A DNA stretch of 34,621 nt from Roseibacillus ishigakijimensis (lineage in GTDB: Bacteria; Verrucomicrobiota; Verrucomicrobiia; Verrucomicrobiales; Akkermansiaceae), in the NCBI RefSeq assembly GCF_016595415.1, contig NZ_JAENIO010000044.1, forward strand, positions 1-34,621. Direction: 5' to 3'. The notes under the pieces were generated by a model. That model did no database searches. It worked only from the letters and a program-made list of their open reading frames with translations, and was not told where the DNA came from. The position numbers and the translations under genes were made by a program. Each line of letters begins with the position of its first letter. Position 1 is the stretch's first letter. This document shows positions 13,745 through 19,770 of this stretch, piece after piece.

Positions 13745-16099
13745 TCAGGGGAGTTCGCTGAGGCGGTAGAAGGCCTTTTCGGCGGGAGGAGAGAGGTCGC
13801 TCAGGCTTTCGCTGCTTCCGGTGGGGGAGAAGGCGTCACCGAGCGGAGTGAATGTGTTCAAGCCCGGGGAGCTGATCATCCACTGGTAATTTTTTTCCGG
13901 ATCCAGCCCGCTGTAAGTGACTTGGAAGGTCCCTTCGGTGTAGTCCGAGGAGATGATTTCGATTCCTTCGCCCATGGCGACCGGGGAGCCGAGCACAAGG
14001 CTGGCAATGGCGGTGCGCTGGTATTGTCCCAGATAGAGATCCTGATGGCTGCCTGCAGGTCCCACCTGACCGTAGCTGTGGAAGTGTCCACTGCTGCCAA
14101 TCACCGCGTGGGGCAGGAGGTCCGTGTCGGGATTGCCGGAGGCAACCGAGAGAATCCGGGAGTTGTTGAAGTCGTTGTTCGCCGCTGCTGAGAGCACGAA
14201 GCCATCGTTATTCGTGATCTCGTAGTCCAGCTCCAAAGCGGTCGCGGGTGCGGTCTCGGTGCTGCCGATGGCAAGGCTGGCGGCGATTTGCGAGACATTG
14301 CTGAGCGCAAGCTGACTGTAGGCGTAGGAGAGCGCGGTGAGACCGGGATCGCTGCTGACCTCAAAGACTCCTTCCGTGGCGGAGGGGTTGTGTAGGTAGA
14401 AGACAGTTGCGGTCTGGGCTCCCACTCCGGGATCCTGAGCATGCAAGGCGGTCATAGCCTGCCCGGCAAAGGTTGCGGTGGGCAAGGCTCCATTGCCGCC
14501 GATTCCTTCCGCCGTGAAGAACAAAGCCACGAAATTCCCGCCGTTCAGAGCGAAGGATGCGCTGGTGAAGATGACTCCGGTGTCACTATTACTGAATGCC
14601 TCGTTGGCAGTGAGGCCCGCTGCAGAATTGGTCTCGGTGATGAAGTTCTCAGGGAAGAGGGCTCCATCATTGGGATCCGTGCCGACTGCGAGCTCGGTAG
14701 CATCGCTGAAGCCGTCTCCATCGCCATCTTCACTCAGAGGGTCGCTGCCAGCAGTGACTTCTTCTCCATCGAGGAGTCCGTCGGCGTCACTGTCAGCCAA
14801 GAGGGGGTCTGTCAGGGTGGTGTTGATTTCTTCTGCGTCGGTCAGTCCGTCATTATCACTATCGGCCGAGGTGGGGTTCGTGCTCGCAAGAAGCTCCTCC
14901 GCATTGGTGAGGTTATCGCTATCGGGATCGCCCGAACCACCTTGATCGCCCGAGCCGTCAGTGGGATCGAGGCCGTTGAGGATTTCCCAGCTATCGGAAA
15001 GACCATCGGAATCGGTATCACTGGAGAGAGCGTTGGTGATGAAGCCATCGTTGCCGGCCGTCACTTCCTCGGCGTCACCAATGCCATCCGCGTCCGAGTC
15101 CGCGACCAGAGGCAGGGTGTTGTGGGTGTTGATTTCTTCCCCGTCGGTGAGCCCGTCTCCGTCACTGTCGGGGACATTGGGATCAGTGCCTGCGGTTTCT
15201 TCTTGCTCATTGCTGGCGAGATCGCTGTCCGGATCGCCGGAACCATTCTGAGGGGTGAGGTCGCTTTCTTCAATCGTCCCACTGGCATCACCAAAGTGTT
15301 CGTCTTCCCAGAAATCATTCAGCAGGTCGCTGTCCTGGTCATTCACGGAAGCCACCCCAAAGGCCAGAGTGGCGACGGCCGTGCGTTGATACTGCCCCAG
15401 GTAGCCATCGAACTGCTCTCCGGCGGATTCGATCCGGCCAATGGGGTGGAAATGTCCACTGGAGCCGACGGTGACAAAGTCCAAGAGGCTGGAATTGGCG
15501 TTTCCGTAGGCTAAGGAGAGCGGGCGCCCTCCGTTGTGGTCGTTATTGACGGCGGCAGTGATGACAAAGCCATTGTCAGTCGCGGTGGTGTAGCTGACCT
15601 CCAGAGGGATGTCGGCGGAGTTGGTGGTGCTTCCCACCGTGTCTTGACCCGCAATCCCGGGGGCCCCAGAGAGCGAAATCGCGCTATAGGCCCACGTGAT
15701 GTTCGTGAGGTTGCTATCGGTGAACACTTCAAAGATTCCTTCCGTGCTGTCGGGATTGATCAGGTAGAAGATCGAGGCTCCTTGTGCACCGAGACCTGAA
15801 TCCGTGGCTGAGACCGCGTTCATCACTTGTCCATCGAAGGTGGCGATGAGATTGTCGGTTTTGTCGGTCAAGTTCTCGGTGGTGAGGACCAGGGCCACGG
15901 CATTTCCTCTCTGGAGGTCAAAAGATTCCGAGCTGAACAGGAGCCCCGATTCTCCAGTGGAGACTTCCGCTTGAAAGACGCCGGGCGCGGTAGCTGCGAT
16001 GGTCAGGTAGCCAGCCGTCGGGGATCTCTTCTGCCGAGCTGGGGTCAGTGCCTTTGGCGACCTCAAAGGGATCGGAGAAACTATCGCCATCCGAGTCAC
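13745..16099 (-). CDS. Giant secreted calcium-repeat protein, C-terminal part (after frameshift)
   Basis: This frame continues the protein begun at 17354; the codons before ~16020 are out-of-frame and not a real start. In the numbering from 16099, residues ~28-250 and ~485-706 are two copies of one domain, each with LLFSSESFDL or VIFTSASFAL near its start, an ATFxGQxM strand, FYLxNP, an NND(H/F)N turn and the signature GSSGHFH (212-218 and 668-674) followed by YLGQYQRTA. Residues ~252-482 carry about eight thrombospondin type 3-like calcium repeats (DSDGDGLTDGEE type). Residues ~715-784 are a C-terminal module ending FYRLSELP, with SGLDPEKNYQW and FTPLGD. The same GSSGHFH domain forms the whole PEP-CTERM protein at 18276. 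Likely a cell-surface or exported adhesion/matrix protein; function inferred only. Confidence 0.8.
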   Translation of the reverse strand: MTRMAIVSPIPLRSPKALTPARQKRSPTAGYLTIAATAPGVFQAEVSTGESGLLFSSESFDLQRGNAVALVLTTENLTDKTDNLIATFDGQVMNAVSATDSGLGAQGASIFYLINPDSTEGIFEVFTDSNLTNITWAYSAISLSGAPGIAGQDTVGSTTNSADIPLEVSYTTATDNGFVITAAVNNDHNGGRPLSLAYGNANSSLLDFVTVGSSGHFHPIGRIESAGEQFDGYLGQYQRTAVATLAFGVASVNDQDSDLLNDFWEDEHFGDASGTIEESDLTPQNGSGDPDSDLASNEQEETAGTDPNVPDSDGDGLTDGEEINTHNTLPLVADSDADGIGDAEEVTAGNDGFITNALSSDTDSDGLSDSWEILNGLDPTDGSGDQGGSGDPDSDNLTNAEELLASTNPTSADSDNDGLTDAEEINTTLTDPLLADSDADGLLDGEEVTAGSDPLSEDGDGDGFSDATELAVGTDPNDGALFPENFITETNSAAGLTANEAFSNSDTGVIFTSASFALNGGNFVALFFTAEGIGGNGALPTATFAGQAMTALHAQDPGVGAQTATVFYLHNPSATEGVFEVSSDPGLTALSYAYSQLALSNVSQIAASLAIGSTETAPATALELDYEITNNDGFVLSAAANNDFNNSRILSVASGNPDTDLLPHAVIGSSGHFHSYGQVGPAGSHQDLYLGQYQRTAIASLVLGSPVAMGEGIEIISSDYTEGTFQVTYSGLDPEKNYQWMISSPGLNTFTPLGDAFSPTGSSESLSDLSPPAEKAFYRLSELP

Positions 16100-17354
16100 T
16101 CAGATTGGGATCGGTGATGAAGCCGTCCGTTCCGCTTTCAACTTCTTCTCCATCAAGAATGGAGTCGCCATCGCTGTCATCACTGAGCGGATTGGTGAGG
16201 TAAAAGTCGATTTCGTCGGTGTCGGTGAGGTTGTCGCCGTCACTATCCGCGTTTTTGGGGTCGGTGTTGAAGGTTTGCTCATCGAAGTTCTCCAAGCCAT
16301 CTCCATCTGGATCGCCGAAATCGCCGTTGTCTCCCTCAGCGCTGGTGGGATCGAGATCGTAGGTGATTTCCCAGAGGTCGAGGAGGAGATCGCCGTCGCT
16401 ATCTTCACTGAGTGGATCGGTCTGGAAGCCATCGGAACCGGCGAGGACTTCCTCGCCATCCAACAGGCCGTCGTCATCGCTGTCGTCATCGAGCGGATCG
16501 GTGGGCAGGTTGCTGTAGGTATTCAGCGAACCGTCGATTTCCGGGCCATCATCGAGTCCATCTAGATCGGTGTCGGCAAAAAGCGGGTCGGTGCCGGCTG
16601 TTTCTTCCGCTTCGTTGTTGGCGCCATCTTCGTCCGGATCGTCGTCGCCATCATAGACTTCATAATCAGTGGGCTCGACCGTGCCACTGTTGTCGCCGAA
16701 GTAGGCATCTTCCCAGAGGTCGTCCAGGCCATCGTCATCGAGGTCGGGATCGGTGGCCACTTCGAAGAGCAGGCCATCCAATTGGGTGCGGTTGTTGGAG
16801 CCCGTCCAGTCCGCCCCATTGTCGAGAAAGATGGTGACGTTTCCCGAGGCATCGGTGGAGATGGTGCCGACATTGACCCCGACGAGTGAAGCCCCTGCAG
16901 AGGAAATGACTGTGCCTGGAAGCTGGGGATCTCCGGTGATGGTGGTGAGCTCGCCCGAGCTGGTGCCCCAAGAAAAGTCGTAGATGGCCCCTGTGTTGGA
17001 CACCGCTACGACCCAGAGAGCGTAGCTGGTGTCGGGTTGTAAGCCCGTGACCGCGAATTCGATCTCCGGTCCCGTATCGTCCTTGTCGTCAGCGCAGTTG
17101 CCATTGACGGTGATGCCGCTGTCGCTGCTGTCGGGAAAGGTCCAGCCGCTGGGACCGTCGATCCAGGTTCCGGTGGCATCGCCATTGGTGTCGGTGGCGG
17201 CGATGTCGAGATAGAGGCCGGTGCCGTTGCCCAACGCGGTCTCCACCTCGGCGACGGTGGCAGCAGAAAGTGGGGTGGCTAAAACGAAGGCCAGCCCGAA
17301 GCCGCTCCAAGTCAGCGGCGAGGGTGGGTTGATGGGTTTGTCAGGAGTTTTCAT
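15918..17354 (-). CDS. Giant secreted calcium-repeat protein, N-terminal part
   Basis: The ATG at 17354 starts a protein with a signal-like segment (hydrophobic residues ~16-31, LATPLSAA). It is followed by a beta-sandwich, fibronectin III-like region (~35-200, with FAVTGLQPDTSYALWVVAVS). About nine aspartate-rich thrombospondin type 3-like repeats follow (~201-437, for example DSDDDGLLDGEEV), which should bind calcium and form a stiff stalk. Coding sense ends at about residue 445 (AEEIP): beyond that this frame becomes Arg/Ser-rich nonsense (to residue 478), while the next frame carries on with YLTIAATAPG. The switch sits at a run of four Cs on the coding strand (16020-16023). Removing one C joins both parts into about 1202 residues. 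Confidence 0.78.
   Translation of the reverse strand: MKTPDKPINPPSPLTWSGFGLAFVLATPLSAATVAEVETALGNGTGLYLDIAATDTNGDATGTWIDGPSGWTFPDSSDSGITVNGNCADDKDDTGPEIEFAVTGLQPDTSYALWVVAVSNTGAIYDFSWGTSSGELTTITGDPQLPGTVISSAGASLVGVNVGTISTDASGNVTIFLDNGADWTGSNNRTQLDGLLFEVATDPDLDDDGLDDLWEDAYFGDNSGTVEPTDYEVYDGDDDPDEDGANNEAEETAGTDPLFADTDLDGLDDGPEIDGSLNTYSNLPTDPLDDDSDDDGLLDGEEVLAGSDGFQTDPLSEDSDGDLLLDLWEITYDLDPTSAEGDNGDFGDPDGDGLENFDEQTFNTDPKNADSDGDNLTDTDEIDFYLTNPLSDDSDGDSILDGEEVESGTDGFITDPNLSDSDGDSFSDPFEVAKGTDPSSAEEIPDGWLPDHRSYRARRLSSGSLHWRIGAPVQLGIF
16020..16023 (-). other. Frameshift point (CCCC run) in the giant gene
   Basis: The coding strand reads ATC-CCC-GAC in the upstream frame. With one C fewer it reads ATC-CCG-ACG-GCT-GGC-TAC and continues directly into the downstream domain. 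Total distance 17354-13745 is 3610 bases, one more than a multiple of three, which agrees with a single extra base. It could be a mutation, a homopolymer sequencing error, or a +1 shift on CCC. Confidence 0.75.
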
Positions 17355-17438
17355 GAGAAGAGAGAAGAGAATTCTCAGTCCCGTTTCGGGAGCCGAAAGG
17401 GTCTCGTGACAAGATGGTCAAGGCCATGAAGATTGGCC

Positions 17439-17448
17439 ATAGTCCGAA
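17439..17448 (-). promoter_or_regulatory. Shared motif TTCGGACTAT upstream of the giant gene
   Basis: TTCGGACTAT on the coding strand ends 84 bases before the ATG at 17354. The identical 10-mer occurs in the same orientation 76 bases before the PEP-CTERM gene. It is a candidate binding site for one of the adjacent response regulators. In between lies a palindrome TTTCGG-N3-CCGAAA (17384-17398) that repeats part of the motif. Confidence 0.4.
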
Positions 17449-17472
17449 AGTGATAGGAGGAGAGAAGTGAGT

Positions 17473-18123
17473 CTAGGAGGGCGAATTTTCCTGGGATTCG
17501 CGGTAAAGAAGAGCCGCTTGGGTGCGGCTGTTGACGTGCAACTTCTCGTAAATGTTCCGATTGTGGGCGCGCACGGTTTCCACAGAAATGGCGAGCTGTG
17601 CCGAGATGGCCTTGTTGCCCAAGCCGTCGGCCAATAGGCGCAAGATATCGGTTTCCCGTTCGGTGAGGTGGGCTTCCTTCAGGGGATCGCGGTAAGTGCC
17701 ATGAAAAGCCTCCACCACTCGGCGGGCGATTTCCGCGCTCATGGGCGCACCCCCGGCGAGGACGTCGCGAATGGCCTCTTCCATTTCTTCCATGGAAGAG
17801 CGTTTGAGGAGGTAGCCTGTCGCCCCGGCTTCCAGCGCAGCAAAGATTCTGTCGTGATCGCCATAGACGGTCACGATGAGGATGTGGATGGCTGGATGGG
17901 ATTTGCGCAGGCGGCGGGTTGTTTCGATCCCCGAGATGCCGGGCAGGTTGATATCCATGAGGACGACCTCGGGAGGTTTTTCCATGAAGGCCGCGAGAGC
18001 GTCCTCGCCACTGGGCCAGGTTCCCATGCAAACAAAGTCGGGGACGGCCTCCACGGCCGTGCGGAGGACCTCCGCCAGCTGGCGATTGTCCTCTACAATG
18101 GCGATGGAATGCGGCGAGCCCAT
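17473..18123 (-). CDS. NarL/LuxR-family response regulator (first paralogue)
   Basis: This 216-residue two-domain regulator has a receiver domain (residues ~5-122) with the acidic pair Glu11-Asp12, phosphoacceptor Asp57 in VVLMDINLPG, Thr85 and Lys107. A LuxR-type helix-turn-helix follows (~150-208) with LTERETDILRLLADGLGNKAIS and VETVRAHNRNIYEKL. The start at 18123 places the first receiver strand immediately after the N-terminus. It is closely similar to the regulator at 19114-19770 (shared GAPMSxEIARRVVxAF linker and receiver motifs), so one is a duplicate. No kinase gene adjoins it, and it is divergent from the PEP-CTERM gene. The 152-base gap between them carries several inverted repeats, so both genes may be under its control. 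Confidence 0.93.
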   Translation of the reverse strand: MGSPHSIAIVEDNRQLAEVLRTAVEAVPDFVCMGTWPSGEDALAAFMEKPPEVVLMDINLPGISGIETTRRLRKSHPAIHILIVTVYGDHDRIFAALEAGATGYLLKRSSMEEMEEAIRDVLAGGAPMSAEIARRVVEAFHGTYRDPLKEAHLTERETDILRLLADGLGNKAISAQLAISVETVRAHNRNIYEKLHVNSRTQAALLYRESQENSPS

Positions 18124-18185
18124 AAACTGACGGATGAGGATAGCGACCAGGGAGGCGCGGCCGCAAGGAGGTTTACCGCATCTGC

Positions 18186-18252
18186 CCTATTCGGACTATA
18201 GGCGGAAATGAAGGCAGGGGATAGAAGTGCTATCCTCCCAGACAGTTCTGTC
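18186..18252. promoter_or_regulatory. Cluster of inverted repeats and shared motif before the PEP-CTERM gene
   Basis: Four elements lie in 67 bases: the shared 10-mer TTCGGACTAT (18190-18199), nested in CCTAT-N7-ATAGG (18186-18202); then GGATAG-N5-CTATCC (18219-18235); then GACAG-N2-CTGTC (18241-18252). The CTAT half-site recurs. NarL-type regulators commonly bind such inverted heptamers, and two regulators of this family are the neighbours. Some of these could instead form hairpins in the 5' leader. Confidence 0.45.
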
Positions 18253-18275
18253 GGGATGAAACACGAAAAAATCCG

Positions 18276-19076
18276 ATGAAAACAAAATTCACTACTTCCT
18301 CCGCTGTCATCGCTCTCCTCGCCGGGAGTGCAGTCAGTGCCTCAGCCGCAATTTCGGTGGCCAATACTTTGGCTGGCTCTTCCGCTACGGTGAGTTCATT
18401 CGATGCCACGGGCCTTCTCTTTTCGACGGCACCCTTTGACTTGAACGGCGGAAATGTCGTGGCTCTCCTCGTGAGTTCGGAAGGAATTGGCGACAGCGGG
18501 GTGCGCCAGGCGACTTTTGCCGGACAGGTGATGAATGAAGTCTATGTCGAGGATAATGGAGCGGGTGACCAGACGGCGGCGATTTATTACCTCATCGATC
18601 CTGTGGCGACTTCGGGTAGTTTTGAGATGGTGCTGGATCCCAGCTATGGGCAGAGCGTGTCCTATGGAGTAAGTGCGATTTCGCTAGGAAACGTTTTGGG
18701 CTATGCCGATGAGAATACCAATCGCAGCACCTCTTCGGCCAATACAGCAGATTTTCCCGTCAGTTACACTGTGGCTACTCCTGGAAGCTTTGTCCTCGGG
18801 GTCGCCTCCAATAACGACTTTAATGGAGAGCGACCGCTCGGGGTGTCTTCGGGGAATCCCGACACTCCCTTGCTCCCTTTCGTGACCGAGGGGTCGAGCG
18901 GACATTTCCACACCTCCGGTTCGATCGATGCTCCCGGGACTTATACCGACAACTATTTCGGGCAATTCCAGCGCAATGCTCTGGCGACTCTCGCTTTTGA
19001 GGCTATTCCCGAGCCCTCTTCTGTTCTCTTGGGGGGCTTGGGAGTGTTCGCTCTCCTTGGTCGCCGTCTTGGGTGA
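18276..19076 (+). CDS. PEP-CTERM protein with GSSGHFH domain
   Basis: This 266-residue exported protein has a signal peptide (MKTKFTTSSAVIALLAGSAVSASA, cleavage near residue 24), one domain (~26-242) and a PEP-CTERM tail: PEP at 245-247, a hydrophobic stretch (SSVLLGGLGVFALLG) and terminal Arg-Arg. The tail is the sorting signal for an exosortase (not in this window), usually for export with exopolysaccharide. The domain is homologous to both repeated domains of the giant protein: LLFSTAPFDLNGGNVVALLV, ATFAGQVM, IYYLIDP, NNDFNGERPL, then GSSGHFH (206-212) and YFGQFQRNALATLAF. I do not recognise this domain as a described family. Neighbouring regulators suggest controlled expression. Confidence 0.88.
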   Translation: MKTKFTTSSAVIALLAGSAVSASAAISVANTLAGSSATVSSFDATGLLFSTAPFDLNGGNVVALLVSSEGIGDSGVRQATFAGQVMNEVYVEDNGAGDQTAAIYYLIDPVATSGSFEMVLDPSYGQSVSYGVSAISLGNVLGYADENTNRSTSSANTADFPVSYTVATPGSFVLGVASNNDFNGERPLGVSSGNPDTPLLPFVTEGSSGHFHTSGSIDAPGTYTDNYFGQFQRNALATLAFEAIPEPSSVLLGGLGVFALLGRRLG

Positions 19077-19090
19077 TGGGACGTTTTTTT
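19065..19090 (+). terminator. Possible terminator overlapping the PEP-CTERM stop codon
   Basis: A 6-bp stem with two G-U pairs (CGTCTT at 19065-19070 with GGGACG at 19078-19083) is followed by seven Ts (19084-19090). It includes the end of the coding sequence. The stem is weak, but the T-run and position fit. Confidence 0.4.
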
Positions 19091-19113
19091 CGCTGCGAGG
19101 GGAGGGTGACCGT

Positions 19114-19770
19114 TCATCCTGCTGTCGTGCGAATCCCGTCTCGATACTTCATCACTGCCTGGGTGCGGGTGGAGACTTCGAGTTTCTTGTAAATGCTCCG
19201 ATTGTGAACGCGGATGGTTTCGGCTGAGATGTCGAGGCGATCCGCGATTTCTTTGTTGGCGAGCCCTTCCGCCAAGAGAGCGAGGACTTCTTCTTCGCGG
19301 GGCGTCAGGTTGGCTGTCGCCACTCGATTGTTTCGCTGTTGGTAAAAGGCGTCTACCACGCGGCGGGCGATTTCCGGACTCATGGGGGCTCCCCCGGCGA
19401 GAACCTCGTGGATGGCTTGGCAGAGTTCATCCGGAGCGGCGCGCTTGAGAAGGTAGCCTGTCGCCCCGGCTTTGAGAGCAGCAAAAATCTTGTCGTGCTC
19501 GCCATAGACCGTGACCGTGATGATGAGAATGTCCGGCAGATGCTTTTTGAGCAGGGCGGTGGCTTCAATCCCGGAGAGGCCGGGGAGATTGATATCCATC
19601 AGAACCACTTTTGGCCGGAAGGCTTCAATTTTGCGCAGGCCTTCTTCTGCGGATTTCCAAACTCCGGCGCAGCGCAAGTGATCGCTGGAATCAATGACCA
19701 AACGGAGGGTTTCTCCCAGGTCGGAGTTGTCTTCGATAATGGCGACAGAGTGTTTCTCGGAGTCCTTCAT
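19114..19770 (-). CDS. NarL/LuxR-family response regulator (second paralogue)
   Basis: This 218-residue regulator has a receiver domain with Glu13-Asp14, phosphoacceptor Asp59 (VVLMDINLPG) and Lys109, and a C-terminal LuxR helix-turn-helix (LTPREEEVLALLAEGLANKEIA, AETIRVHNRSIYKKL). The ATG at 19770 overlaps the kinase stop codon by four bases (ATGA), which indicates translational coupling. The frame is open further upstream, but that part overlaps the kinase gene and is not receiver-like. It is the cognate partner of the propeller kinase and a paralogue of the regulator at 17473-18123. Confidence 0.94.
   Translation of the reverse strand: MKDSEKHSVAIIEDNSDLGETLRLVIDSSDHLRCAGVWKSAEEGLRKIEAFRPKVVLMDINLPGLSGIEATALLKKHLPDILIITVTVYGEHDKIFAALKAGATGYLLKRAAPDELCQAIHEVLAGGAPMSPEIARRVVDAFYQQRNNRVATANLTPREEEVLALLAEGLANKEIADRLDISAETIRVHNRSIYKKLEVSTRTQAVMKYRDGIRTTAG

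Noticed and set aside
14441-15514. Open frame of 357 codons on the plus strand with Ile/Gly-rich repeats
   Set aside because: The repetition is the antisense image of the calcium repeats of the giant gene.
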